The notes below the pieces were generated by a model. That model had not been told where the DNA came from. It saw only the letters and a program-made list of their open reading frames with translations, and did no database searches. A stretch of DNA of 64,000 bases from Prorocentrum cordatum (lineage: Eukaryota; Sar; Dinophyceae; Prorocentrales; Prorocentraceae). This document shows, in pieces, positions 39,410 through 49,690 of the stretch. Every line of letters begins with the position of its first letter. The first letter of the stretch is position 1. The position numbers were made by a program, and so were the translations under genes. Location: positions 309,159 to 373,158 of the forward strand of contig CAUYUJ010009369.1 in assembly GCA_963575745.1 (NCBI GenBank), read 5' to 3'.

Positions 39410-39540
39410 ATCCGTTCTCCGGGACCGGTTGATCATTCCGACTCTGTTTTGGACGGTCTCGTCGCCCAGTGAGGGCCCGCAGATGCCGAACAAAACAGAA
39501 AACCTCCCGTCGTGCTTTTTCATGTTCGGCGGCGAGCTCG
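39410..39540 (+). repeat. Family M dispersed repeat, copy 3
   Basis: TCCGACTCTGTTTTGGACGG TCTCGTCGCCC, AAAACCTCCCGTCGTG; the last part also matches copy 1. Confidence 0.6.
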
Positions 39541-39547
39541 GGGGGGC

Positions 39548-39735
39548 GTGAGAAGAGAAGGCCTTCTCAGAAGGCTCGGAAGTCCCCCGGACGTCTGACA
39601 AATTTTCTAGGCCTTCCCCGAAGACGCAGTCAACTTCTCAGATGCCCAGAGCGCTCCAGAGAAGTCCTGCTGACTTCCGAGAAGGCCTCCTCCTTCTCAC
39701 CTCCTCTCCCCCCCATCCCTCGCCGCCGACCTGTC
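39548..39735. mobile_element. Family N inverted-repeat element, copy 1
   Basis: GTGAGAAGAGAAGGCCTTCTC / GAGAAGGCCTCCTCCTTCTCAC ends, AGAAGGCTCGGAAG and GGCCTTCCCCGAAG inside, followed by CGCCGCCGACCT. Collinear with 51298-51475. Confidence 0.75.
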
Positions 39736-39874
39736 TCGAGGGGTTCAGGGCTGGTCCGAGAGGTCTGAATCTCGCGATTCCTGCGTACACCGAGGAAGCT
39801 CAGTGCGTGAGCGCGATCTTCGAGAGAAGTTGCGAGGCAATCCCACGCGAGAGCACGAATTCTGCACCTGCACA

Positions 39875-40115
39875 TACATATATATGTATATATATATATG
39901 TATATATATATATATGTGTGTATATATACATACATACATACATACATACATACATACATACATACATACATCCATACATACATACATACATACATACATA
40001 CATACATACATACATGCATGCATGCATGCATGCATGCATGTATATATATATACACATATAAATACACATCATGGATACATTTGTATATGTATATTGTATA
40101 TATCTATATATGTAT
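39875..40115. repeat. (CATA)n, (TA)n and (CATG)n microsatellite
   Basis: ATATAT, then CATACATA for about 90 bp, then CATGCATG, then ATAT. Confidence 0.97.
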
Positions 40116-40293
40116 AGTGAGGAAGCCCTCCGTTGGACCGCGATTTTGAACAAATCGTGAGAGAATCTCGGGGCTTGAGCCGTTGCCGTGGCAGCTCGGG
40201 GGCCAGGCGCTGCGCGCGAGCCAGGCGGCCCTGCTCGCGCGCAGCGCGCGAAGGCCTCGAGGGCCTCCCTCCGCCGCCCGCGCGCCAGTGGGG

Positions 40294-40672
40294 TTAGGTC
40301 GGGCCTGTCCCCCTCCGGGGGATGTTTTGGGCAGTTTTGGGGGTTGGCAAAACTGGGTTTATGGGAACCTGGTTTAGTGATTTGTACCGGGGGCGCCCCC
40401 CCGTCCCATTCCCACTAACCGGAACTGCCCTCACCCGAAAAGCACCAGTTACGGCAAACCTAGTTCCGTGAATCTGGCCAATTGAGGGGCCCCAAGGCCC
40501 TACCACTAATCGGGTCCCCTTATCCGGGGTCCTGGCTATAACCGAATTTTGGGCAAAAAACAAAAAACTCCAAAATTACACCCAAACGGTCAAACAATAA
40601 GCAAAACATCGTCCCCTGACTATTTTTGGGCTACTCTGGAATCTCCCCCCTGTGGAGGGACGGGCCCGACTT
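40294..40672. mobile_element. Family A element, copy 6, with nested family L insertion
   Basis: TTAGGTCGGGCCTGTCCCCC ... GGAGGGACGGGCCCGACTT. Flanks GCCAGTGGGG (40284-40293) and GCCGGTGGGG (40673-40682) are a 10-bp duplication with one change. Family L (about 40341-40545) interrupts the left half; TTTTGGGC appears on both sides of L. Confidence 0.9.
40341..40545. mobile_element. Family L repeat, copy 1
   Basis: About 200 bp: GGGTTTATGGGAACCTGGTT, GTACCGGGGGCGCCCCCCCG, CACTAACCGGAACTGCC, GGCCAATTGAGGGGCCCC. About 90% identical by eye to 50586-50778. No clear inverted ends. Confidence 0.85.
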
Positions 40673-40869
40673 GCCGGTGGGGGCCGCCCGCGAGGAGGGC
40701 AGGAGGCCGCGGGCCGCTCAGCCCGCCCGGCGCGCCCACTTCCTGCACCACCGGTAGCTCGGGTACTCCTGCCGGGGGGGCCGGAGGGGAACAGAAAAGC
40801 CGCCGTGCAGAGGGTGCTCTCCCCAGGCAGGATCGCGTCGTAAACAACAAATCAGGACGGCATTTATAT

Positions 40870-40888
40870 TTTTACACACACACACACA

Positions 40889-40922
<34 letters not shown>

Positions 40923-40945
40923 GACGGCATTGTTACACACACACA

Positions 40946-41002
<57 letters not shown>

Positions 41003-41005
41003 GGC
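40870..41005. repeat. (CA)n/(TA)n/(TC)n microsatellite
   Basis: Two (TA)n runs separated by TCAGGACGGCATTGTTACAC and a (CT)n run; ATCAGGACGGCAT is duplicated at 40853 and 40919. Confidence 0.95.
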
Positions 41006-41024
41006 CCCTGGGGGCCTTACCAGG

Positions 41025-41110
41025 CCTCGGGACCGTCAAGAAACGACTCAGGATGAAAAACCGGCCCCGGGGAAAGGGTCTGGACTTCCAGGGACGCCGT
41101 CCTGAAACAA
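41025..41110 (-). repeat. Family M dispersed repeat, copy 4 (inverted)
   Basis: GGGACCGTCAAGAAACGACT CAGGATGAAAAACCGGCCCC; the only family M copy in reverse orientation. Confidence 0.7.
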
Positions 41111-41230
41111 TCAGGACGTCGCACGTCTGGGTCTGAGCCCGACGTCAGCTCAACGCTGGCGATGAAGCACATGCCTCGACGGCCCGACGAGGCCGAAGAC
41201 ACCAGAGAGCTCCCAGCATGCCGAGATCTC

Positions 41231-41430
41231 TCGGGGGGGACGAACAAGGGGGGGGCAGCCAAGGGCAGGGCAGAGAGAGTCAGCTCACGCAGCCGACTCC
41301 CCCAGCGACTCCCGGCGCCGGCAGGCGCCCACGCATCGAGGACTGGGCCCGGCGGCGGGGCCGACACCAGCTGCGTGCAGCAGATTTCGTACCCGCCCCT
41401 TTCCCTATCCCCCCCTTTCGTTCGGCCCGA
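41231..41430. mobile_element. Family B palindrome-rich element, copy 3 (diverged)
   Basis: GTCAGCTCACGCAGCCGACT, GGCGCCGGCAGGCGCC, CACCAGCTGCGTGCAGCAGA, CCCCCTTTCGTTCGGCCCGA. Confidence 0.85.
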
Positions 41431-41625
41431 TCCTGGCCGGCCATGGGGGTGGGGCAGCGTCAGCAAGGGCGCCGATTCGCGCTCCGCGCGGCGCGAAGCG
41501 CGAACACCTTTCTGGCAGCAAAGGGCTCGGGGCCGCACCGGGAAGCGCGAGCAGCTTCGCGCCCTCGAGGGCGCCCCTCGTCAGGGGCCGGGGGATGTCG
41601 GGCGCGTCTGTCGGTGCTCGGCGTG

Positions 41626-42137
41626 ATGGGCCTGTTTTCCACCACCACCACCATAAGTTGGACGGGGGAAGGGGGAGGAGGAGGAGGAGGAGGAGGAGGA
41701 GGAGGAGGAGGAGGAGTAGGAGGAGGACGACGAAGAGGAGAAGAAGAAGGAGGAGGAGGAGAGGGCGAAGAGGAGGAGGAGGAGGAGGAGGAGGAGGAGA
41801 GCAGGAGGAGGAGGAGGAGGAGGAGGAGGAGGAGGAGGAGGAGGAGGAGTAGGGAGGACGACGAAGAGGAGAAGAAGAAGGAGGAGGAGGAGGAGGGCGA
41901 GGAGGAGGAGGAGGAGGAGGAGAGAGGAGGAGGAGGAGGAGGAGGAGGAGGAGGAGGAGGAGAGGAGGAGGAGGAGAGGGAGGAGGGGGAGGGGGAGGAG
42001 GAGTAGGGAGGGGGGGAGGAGGAGGAGGAGGAGGGGAGGAGGAGGAGGAGGAGGAGGAGGAGGAGGAGGAGGGAGGAGGAGGAGGACCCCCTCCCCCCCC
42101 CCCAACTGCTGGTGCTGGTGGTGGAAGCCAGGCCCAT
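41626..42137. mobile_element. Family E element with microsatellite core, copy 3
   Basis: GATGGGCCTGTTTTCCACCA and CCACCATAAGTTGG at the left; CCAACTGCTGGTGCTGGTGG and AAGCCAGGCCCATC at the right; about 430 bp of GGA repeat between, itself with an internal duplication (GACGACGAAGAGGAGAAGAA at 41727 and 41858). Confidence 0.85.
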
Positions 42138-42259
42138 CGCGGCGGCCTTCCGGCCTCTGGCTGCGCTCCAGCAGCTGCGCCTCGCCGAGCGCGCTCTGCG
42201 GGGGTGCCCGGATCGCTCAGGCACGGCCGTCGGAGGTCCGGAGGATATGGCCCGAAGCC

Positions 42260-42443
42260 AGCGGGGGGCCGTGCGTCGGCCCCCGCTTTCGCCAGCGGTC
42301 GTCGTGTAGTGATTTACTGCTCTGATGTCTCGGGGGCGTTCGATCGAGTCGACAAGCTTCGGCTCATGCATCGAATTCGAGCGCTGTCTGTGCAGCCGGA
42401 CCTGCTTGTTGTCTTAGAGAGCTGGCTTAACGCTCGCCCGTGA
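42260..42443 (+). pseudogene. Non-LTR retrotransposon reverse transcriptase fragment
   Basis: AFASGRRVVIYCSDVSGAFD then RVDKLRLMHRIRALSVQPD and VLESWLNARP, then a stop. YCSDVSGAFDRV is RT motif A with the first catalytic Asp, in the form common in dinoflagellate non-LTR elements. Only about 55 residues remain; no YxDD motif follows. The homology starts about 120 bases after family E and ends just before family A copy 7, so elements bound it on both sides. Confidence 0.75.
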
Positions 42444-42454
42444 ATCAATCACTG

Positions 42455-42608
42455 GTAGGTGTAGGGCGGGCGTGTGACCCTATAGAGGCGGGTTTTGGGC
42501 GAAAAGTTTAAGATGCCCCAAAAATGCCCCCAAATAATCAAAACTGATGAACAGATCGTCCCCGAACTTTTTTTTTGACTACTTTTGAATATTCCCTGTC
42601 TACTGGCG
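42455..42608. mobile_element. Family A element, copy 7 (diverged)
   Basis: GTAGGGCGGGCGTGTGACCC, GTTTTGGGCGAAAA, then TGACTACTTTTGAATATTCC. Ends degraded; CACTGG/TACTGG near both ends. Confidence 0.7.
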
Positions 42609-43044
42609 ACGTCTCGCCGATTCTATGGTCGGTGCTCCCCCTGGAGCTTGCTTGCCCACACCGAACGTAACCACTGATTACTTGCCATCGCTCGGACGTT
42701 CATTCTCCGTGCTCTCGTCGATGGCCCATGGGACCCAGGATGCTCCTCGATGGTCCTTGCCGAGAAAACATGTTCATGTCCGAGCGATGCCAAGCCTGAC
42801 GCTGCCCCGTAAAAAGGTAGGGGGAGCAAGGGAGCGGGAGGCGTGGTCCCAAGACCTCCGGCGATCAACTTCTACAAGGTCGACCCTCTGACGCGCTTTC
42901 GTCAGTCATCGGCGATTACCTGGCCTCGAGGTGTTTTCCAGCGGCTGCGCCGCGCGGAGAGCGTTCCGAAATGCCCGGACCGTCCAGAACGGCCGCCAGA
43001 CTCTTGATGTATGGCCCGAAGACAGCATTTCCAGATCTCGAGTA
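42609..43044. other. No recognisable gene
   Basis: Contains CTTGCCCACACCGAACG and a CATGTTCATGTCCGAGCGATG stretch; nothing assigned. Confidence 0.4.
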
Positions 43045-43175
43045 AAGAGCCGACTGCAGAATTGATGTACCCCACACTTGACTTCCCGTCGAATCAACGG
43101 AAAACACGTGGAATGTCCTGTAGATCGAATCTCCGACAGTGTGACTTTTCCCAGCGTTATTTTTCGACGCCGACT
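43045..43175. mobile_element. Family H element, copy 3 (right end degraded)
   Basis: AGCCGACTGCAGAATTGATG TACCCC, TTGACTTCCCGTCGAATC, CGTGGAATGTCCTGTAGATC match copies 1 and 2 in order and orientation. Confidence 0.75.
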
Positions 43176-44128
43176 GGCTATATCGGGCCCCGACGCTGTG
43201 ATGCACGGGCCAAGGAAAGCTCGGGCACCTTTGGGGCCGCGAAGGAAACGTAAGTCACGCCGGCGGATGCGCAAGAGAGCGTGGTGTAAGGTTCGCGATG
43301 ACGGCCGTTCCCAAAAATGTTCCGCCCCTCCTCCCCCCGGCGTGGTAACGTCACCGTTCGTACCAGTGCCGCTCGGGAATGTAGAAGGGCAGGTGATGTC
43401 TGGACGGCGAGGGCGCGGATCGTGACGCGACCAGCCCCCTCGCCCCCAGGCAACGGCCCTTAGGGGATAAGACAACGGGCCCCAAGGGGTCGGGGGGGTA
43501 GCTGGGTACCCTCTTGTCCCGCACCGTTCGTAGGTCAGCGGCGCAAGCGGTCCTGACCAAGCGCGGGCAGCACCTGGAAGTGCTAAGCGCGATCGGCCGT
43601 GGGCTCTGCACCCTCGCCTGTCCCAGTGCCGCCGGCGCCGAAACCGACACCTGCTTTGGGCACGCGCTGGGTTCCCGGGCGTCCGCCAGGTTGACTGGGC
43701 CCCAATCAAATCCCGACCTCTTCCCTGGTAGGCTCTGGCGAACCAGATTCACGTTTGGTCCCCCGGCCTGATCCGAAACCGTGCCCTTGAGGCGCGAGCG
43801 GGAGTATCCTCAGGTCCTTTCTTCGATTCCCTGGAACCTCAGTCCTCAGTTCTGAAGATTCCTTCTCGGGCTCTCCATGGTTTGTGGCGTGTTTTTTTCC
43901 GGGCCCAAGAGGGCCCAAAGACGGGCCAACAGGGCCCCAAGAGGCCGCCCAGACGGTCCAAGAGGGCCCCGGATCCACTCTTAGTCCCCGCCTGATAAAA
44001 GTCCCTGGTGGCCAAAATCCAGGAACAACGCCCAGACTGGAAACATGCATCTGATCGGAGATTGTCAGGGCATAGGTCATCCTGGACTGGAACAATTATA
44101 TCGTCGGAGATCTGGGCATCTGTCATCC
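43176..44128. other. No recognisable gene
   Basis: A GGGCCCAAGAGGGCC-type short tandem repeat spans about 43890-43975. No coding region supported. Confidence 0.45.
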
Positions 44129-44222
44129 TGTGCGGGAGGGGGAGGAGGAGGAGGAGGAGGAGGAGGAGGAGGAGGAGGAGGAGGAGGAGGAGAAGGAGGA
44201 GGAGGAGGAAGAGGAGGATAAG
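44129..44222. repeat. (GGA)n tract
   Basis: About 90 bp GGA repeat with AAGGAGG interruptions. Confidence 0.92.
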
Positions 44223-44669
44223 ACTCGGCTTTGCGCTGTGGGTCTGATGATCCTCGCCCCCGCGAGCAGCGAAACCTTCAAAGGGCGCTCGGGGGAACCT
44301 CTGACAAAGCGTCGCTCGAAACACAAGCGCACGAGGTCAGGGCAGAGCGCTCCGCAAGGGGGAGGACGACGAGGAGGAGGACCCCCCCATCTTTTCTTCG
44401 ACGAGGGGGCCCAAAGACACTGGAAACGGATGCGGCACAAGGAGTGGCACGGCGGCCGGCTGTCGCAAGACTGCGAGGGTCCCAAACTGCGGTTCCGTCG
44501 CGCGGGCCGGGCGCGCGCCCCCGCGCGTCGAACACGAGAGGCTGGCAGTGGCAGGCAGCGAAGGGCTAGGCACTCCTCGAGATCGTGCCATCGGGCCTCG
44601 CACGAGCGCAGTCATCGACCCCGAACTGTTCGCCCACTGAGTCTAATACGCGGGAGGAGGAGATTGCGC

Positions 44670-44832
44670 TTAGCTCGGGGCTGTCCCTCTACAGGGGTAT
44701 TTTGGGCGAATTTTTTGAACAATATTTGTCAAAAAAAAAAACCAATGGTCAAACAATACTAAAATATAGTCCCAATACCATGTTTTGACTATTTTTGAAT
44801 ATCCCTCCTGTAGAGGGACAGGCCCGACTTCA
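44670..44832. mobile_element. Family A element, copy 8
   Basis: TTAGCTCGGGGCTGTCCCTC ... TAGAGGGACAGGCCCGACTTCA (end at 44832). Flanks GATTGCGC (44662-44669) and GATTACGA (44833-44840) match at 6 of 8. Confidence 0.9.
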
Positions 44833-45017
44833 GATTACGATGCGCCCCGTCAGCCGAGGAGAAAATGAGCGGCCTCCTCTACAGCGGCGCCGTCCCTGGG
44901 CCATGTCTTGCGGTCAGGCTTGCAGTTGGACGAGCGAGACGAGGGGGGGGGGCCAGCGGCGGCCCCGACGGTCGCGATCAAATTCGGGCTTTCGTCCAGC
45001 AGTGCGGAACCCTGGTC

Positions 45018-45315
45018 TCAGGTCGGGCATGTCCCCCTACAGGCGGACTCTGATCGAAAAATGAAACGTACCCAACACATGCTCCAAAATAGCAAAGAAT
45101 GCGATGATGCTCCCATTCTTCTTCCTCCTCCCTCGCGACCCCCCCCTTCCCTTCTCTCCTCTACACATCCTCTGCTGTCTACCCTGGTTTCCAGGTACTC
45201 TTTGCAGCAAGGGCCAGTGCACGGCGACGCTGTCGCCTTGTTGTTAACATCGTCCCCAGAGTGGGTTTTGACTATTCTTTGATATTCCTCGTGTAGAGGG
45301 GCAGGCCCAAATTAG
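45018..45315. mobile_element. Family A element, copy 9 (enlarged)
   Basis: TCAGGTCGGGCATGTCCCCC at left, GTAGAGGGGCAGGCCCAAAT at right, perfect 8-bp flanks CCCTGGTC (45010-45017 and 45316-45323). It is 298 bp instead of about 160 because about 135 bp of unrelated, pyrimidine-rich sequence sits in the middle. Confidence 0.9.
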
Positions 45316-45474
45316 CCCTGGTCTGACGTCGGCACGAGGACAGAGGAGGGGGGGGGAAGGTGCTGCGCCATGCCTCCTACGGTCTCGCCCGGACGAAGTC
45401 CACGGGGCGGTTCGGCTGTGCTGCGGGACGTCCAACCACGTCGCGGCCTCGTCCTCCAGCCAGCCCGCGGGCGT

Positions 45475-46104
45475 CACCGCAATGCCTTCCAACTACAAGG
45501 CAGGGCAATGGTCCCGCGGGGCGGCCCGTTGAAGAGCCGCGAGCAACAATTTGGCCCTGGACTCGTCGTGCGGCCGCCCGATCTTGCTAGCCTGTGCGTC
45601 CAACTCCAGCTGATTGTGATCCACGGTGGCCGCGCTGCCCAGGGGCGGCCCGACCTTGTCGAGGTACTCGACCTCCACCTGCCCTCACACGCCGCAGGTC
45701 TGCAGCGTCTCGACCAGGGTGGCCGCCAACGAGGCAGTCGGGCCGCCCACGGTGGGCGGCCCACCCAACGAAGCTGATCTGCTCCTTCCTCTCTGGCGGC
45801 CTGCATGGCCCTGCGGTGCTCCTCGATCGCCGCCTGGGGCTGGATGATGACGGGGTAGCTCCCTGGCATTGCGAACGCGTCCACCACCGTCGCCATCGTC
45901 GGGCGCTGTCGCTGCGCCTTCTGGGGCGTGAGGTTGGCTGTTTTGACCAAGCGCTGCTGGAGCGTCGCGCCCTTGCTCGCCCACGTCTTCTCGGCGGGGC
46001 CCCCGCGGCGGCGGCGGCGACCGCCGCGGCGGCGCCGCGCGCCCCCTGTTCTCCCTCCCCCCCGTGGCGTTGAGGATGGCCTCTATCGCGGACGCGTCCG
46101 TCAT
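45475..46104 (-). pseudogene. Coding-like region, frame-shifted or multi-exon, unidentified
   Basis: Successive minus frames look like one protein: MTDASAIEAILNATGGRE from 46104; VKTANLTPQKAQRQRPTMAT ... QPQAAIEEHRRAMQAAREEG in a second frame (45950-45770); then VEYLDKVGPPLGSAATVDHN and QLELDAQASKIGRPHDESRA, AKLLLAALQRAAP in a third (45678-45493). Amino-acid composition is protein-like and not low complexity. Either small introns, frameshifts in a dead gene, or sequence errors separate the pieces. No family recognised. Confidence 0.4.
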
Positions 46105-46142
46105 CTCCTCGCCCCCGTCCCTGTCGCCCGTCCTGCCTGAGC

Positions 46143-46322
46143 AACGTTCATCCGACCCCTATCCCCAGCGGCGTGGCCGGGGCCCCGCTGGCCGATCTAC
46201 CCCCCTGGATGGGGATATAGGCCGTATCCTTCGGGTCCCGGGGGGGGCATCCGCAGCTGGGGGGGCTTCGGCGGGGGTCTCGAAGGGGATGAGGATGGGG
46301 ATGGGGGTCGATTTAAACGACA
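46143..46322. mobile_element. Family K inverted-repeat element, copy 2
   Basis: AACGTTCATCCGACCCCTAT ... GGATGGGGGTCGATTTAAACG, interior GGCCGATCTACCCCCCTGGA as in copy 1. Confidence 0.75.
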
Positions 46323-46989
46323 CCGACAGAAAGCTCAAGCGCCTGGGGGGGGGGGGGGGGGAAGCCCCTGGGGCCCAAGGCCCGCCGTCCTCAGTCTCTC
46401 GCGGGCAGGGTCGCCCGCCCCGGCAGCCGCAGCCGCCGCCCTCTTGCGCGGGCGGCGCAGGCTGAAGCCGACGCGGCAGAGGCTCGGGAGCGCGCCGACA
46501 TGGATCAGCGATCCAGGGATTTGGCGCGCGGTCGCGAAATCCCTGGATCGGGGGAGGCGCCCTCCCCAGAGTGCGGCGGGCGCCGCCTCCTTCGGCGGCG
46601 GAGGTCCGCGAGTTCCCATGGGAGCGGGGCCCGTCGCACCTCCGCGCCCCCTCGTTTCACCGCTGCGATCGCCTGAGCAGTGGCGCCCTCGCGGCTGCCA
46701 CCCGCGCTGCATCGGAAGCCGCCTTCGCGGGCCACGGTGCATCTTCGGGGCGGCGCGCGGCAGCCCGTCGTCGTGCTGTGGTGGTCCTTTGCGTGCCGGC
46801 CCCCTCTCGCGTCGCCGTGCAGCCAGTCGAAGATAATTACGCTGCGGGCGGTGGTTCTCGAAAGCCGGGTGCGCCCCCCCCACGTCGCCGAAGCTGCGCG
46901 GCGGCGCGACGTGCATCGCGGCGCACGTCGCGGTGCGGACGCTATGCATGTGCGCTGGCTGAGTCTGAGCGACTTTGGGCCTAAACCCT

Positions 46990-47827
46990 AACGGCGTGGG
47001 CGGGATGTGGGTCGCCAAATGCGCCAGAAGATTAGTCGGATTTTCGCGGTACTCTTCGCAGTCTGGTCGATCCGTGTCTCCAGCCATCGGGCGAGTTGTT
47101 TCGGAGGGCGGTACCCATTCATCGCGATGGCGAAGAACATCAGGGATGCGCCTCCCTGCCCTCCATGCTGCGCCGAATGGCCCGCGAGCATGGTCCACAA
47201 TGCTGAACGCCGTCTGGCAACGGAAATATGTGTTAAGCAGCGTGATGGCAAACAAGGTCGGAGAAGCTCCGTGTCAAGGGGGCGTCGTGGCGTGCATCTG
47301 ATGTTTGACCAACTCCCACTTGGTGCCGAGCCGTGCTCGGCACCCCTCGATCCCGCGCTGCAGCATGGCAGTCTCGGTTTCGTCACTCTCGGTGCCCACC
47401 GCCTCCCCCATCCTCCTGCTTCGGCAACCGTTCCAAAACAAACTCAGGTGTGGCCCCCTTTCGCGGGGCTGGATTGTCGGTCTCATCGCTCGAACAATCC
47501 CAATATCTGCAAGCCCCGGTGGCCTCGGGTTTCCCGGAGAATCGGCCATTGTGCGGGGCTGCCAAACTCATGGGACTCCTCTCCGGTCGGGTTGGTCAGG
47601 ACAGCCTGCAAGTCCTGGGAAAAAACTGGAGGGCCCAGGGGTGGGTTCAGCTCACCCGTCGGCGACCCAATGACATCTGCTGCCCGCCTCTCTCTTGCAA
47701 GAGTCTCGAACCGGAACTTCCCAAGCGCAATCCCTAAGTAACGTCTGTGATGTTTAGGGCCTGCGATGGACTGCCATCGGCAGAGACGACTCACCATCAA
47801 CTTGATGCCACAAAGGGGAGCTGCCAT
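46990..47827 (-). pseudogene. Coding-like region, several frames, unidentified
   Basis: A minus frame from 47549 contains ETETAMLQRGIEGCRARLGT KWELVKHQMHATTPP, protein-like with no low complexity; it is followed in another frame by MFAITLLNTYFRCQTAFSIV (47255 downward) and preceded by RRYLGIALGKFRFETLARER (47730). The frame changes suggest introns or decay. No domain recognised. Confidence 0.3.
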
Positions 47828-47846
47828 TCCTGGACAATCAGTTTGT

Positions 47847-48039
47847 CGGGTCGGGCGAAAGGTGGGGATAGCAAAGGGGGGGTTTGAGAATCAGCTCACG
47901 TAGCTGATTTTCCCGGCGCCTCCCGGCGCCGGATGGAGCTATGTATCGAGGAATGGGCCCCTCGGTGAGGCCGAAACCAGCTGCATGCAGCAAATTTCGT
48001 AACCCCCCCTTTCCCAATCCCCCCCTTTCGCCCGACCCG
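47847..48039. mobile_element. Family B palindrome-rich element, copy 4
   Basis: CGGGTCGGGCGAAAGGTGGG ... CCCCCTTTCGCCCGACCCG, about 20-bp outer inverted repeats plus G/C arms; flanks AGTTTGT (47840-47846) and AGTTTGGT (48040-48047). It abuts the 3' end of the RT-like relic at 48060-48640. Confidence 0.92.
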
Positions 48040-48059
48040 AGTTTGGTCGTGCAAGAGGC

Positions 48060-48640
48060 GCGCGTGCCATCGTCATCATCAACACGTGCGCGCACGCGCA
48101 AAGCAGCTCTCATCTTCTCAGCTCGCGACGCGTCGGGCTCTTTAGGCTCGTGCGGGGTCAGGACGTGAGCATCGAGACCCAGCCATGCTCCTGCTACGTT
48201 TGCGAGAAAAAGTGCCGCGCATGCTTTTTTCCAGGGCCCCGACGAGAACCAAGACTGTCGAATATTGTTCCATCCAGTTGCCCCAGATCGCATGCCTGCC
48301 CTGATCTCCCTCCAGTTGCTCCCTTGCGCGTTGATACACCCGCCCAAATGGATGAGGTTGATCGTGGGGCGCACTGGGATGTGTGCCTCAGCCTGCTTCG
48401 TGTCCTTAGCCGTGGCCAGGTGGGCGAGGGTTTCCTGTGTGTCGAAGCGATGGGCGCAACCACCTTCTTGCAAGTACCAGACCAGGGGAGGGGAACGAGG
48501 AGGAGGAAGAGGAGGAGAAAGATACAAAGAAGGACAATTGCAAACCCAAGACTCATCAACGAGGCTGGGATAAACCCCTCCAAGCTCCCTGCTCATAAGC
48601 CTCCACAGTGATTCATTTCCACGGAGGAAAATGCCAAGTT
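48060..48640 (-). pseudogene. Retrotransposon RT C-terminal region, degenerate
   Basis: A minus frame reads YLQEGGCAHRFDTQETLAHL, then INLIHLGGCINAQGSNWREI, WFSSGPWKKACAALFLANVA and LTPHEPKEPDASRAEKMRAA. The order LGG.(I)N..G.N..EI, then a Trp/Phe-rich segment and a hydrophobic stretch, is that of the region after the catalytic motifs of non-LTR RTs. Catalytic motifs are absent. Assignment is by pattern, moderate at best. Confidence 0.4.
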
Positions 48641-49690
48641 TGGAGACAATCATTTGAAGATCCTGAAGCGCTCCAAGCCACTATTCCCGAAACCTCACGC
48701 CACGAATCAACCTGATTGTTGCGCCTTGGCGATCGTGAATCTTGCCAAAACACAATTCCTGCGACTACAACGCCGCGAATCAACGTGAGTGTTGCGCCAT
48801 GACAAACGTGAACCACTCCAGTACACAATGTGTTGAAACGTCGGCCATGGGAGCCCGTGGACCTGTTGCACATGTTTGAAGCGATAGCGCGCGGCGCCAT
48901 AACGAGAAACACACTTTCAGAAGGAACCTCCTTCGATCCGTGAAACTCTTGCACATGTTTAAAAAGAGTGTGCGCCTCGTTCAAGCGATGACCACATGTC
49001 AAAAACGGCCCGCCGTCATACCGTGACACTCAGATGAATAGTTGCCCGTGAGCGGCGCCAAGGCGAGAACCGCAAACACTTTGCCGATTAATGCCCATGT
49101 GGAGGATATTCGTATTCGTGGGCGTATGGTTCGGATGATCATACGGATCATGCGGCACTTCGTGTTGTGCTTGTACGTTGCGCACTACTGGTTCCAGGTC
49201 TAGCTTCGGGGAAGTGGACCTCCTAGTCTAATTTGGTATCGGGTAAGCGAGTCTAATGTATTCGGTATGCTGGGCGGGGAGGCCGCGCGCACGCGAATCT
49301 TGTACTTGACAGCATGCATGAAAGCAGCAAAAACACATATAATACTTGCACGTGCAAACAGTCAAACAGGCGCCGACAACCCTCAGTTGGAGGGGACAGG
49401 GCGGCGCAGGAAAAGGGGCGAGGGGAGCGCTGCTAATTACTCACATTTTGGAAGCGGCCCGCCCTCCATCTGTGAAGTTGTTGCCAATCTCACCTTCAAA
49501 ATGATACCTGGTAAGGACGTCTCAGGCGCAATGCCTGGCCCGTCCCTCCGACTGGCCACGGGCTGCGACGCGGAGAAATGGTTCACAAGGAAGCGGAATG
49601 GAAAGGGAGCAGGAGGAGGGGTAGGGGCATCGGTACCGGTATCGGTATGACTCGACTCGCTGCCGGTGTCTGTGGACCCCAAACGGGTCA
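48641..49690. other. No recognisable gene; local duplications
   Basis: CGAATCAACCTGATTGTTGCG and CGAATCAACGTGAGTGTTGCG (48715, 48776) and CTTGCACATGTTT / GTTGCACATGTTT (48868, 48949) are imperfect duplications. GGTACCGGTATCGGTAT near 49633. Confidence 0.5.

Noticed and set aside
39642-40117. Cys/Met/Tyr-repeat ORFs and His/Thr/Tyr ORFs
   Set aside because: Translations of (CATA)n and (CATG)n.
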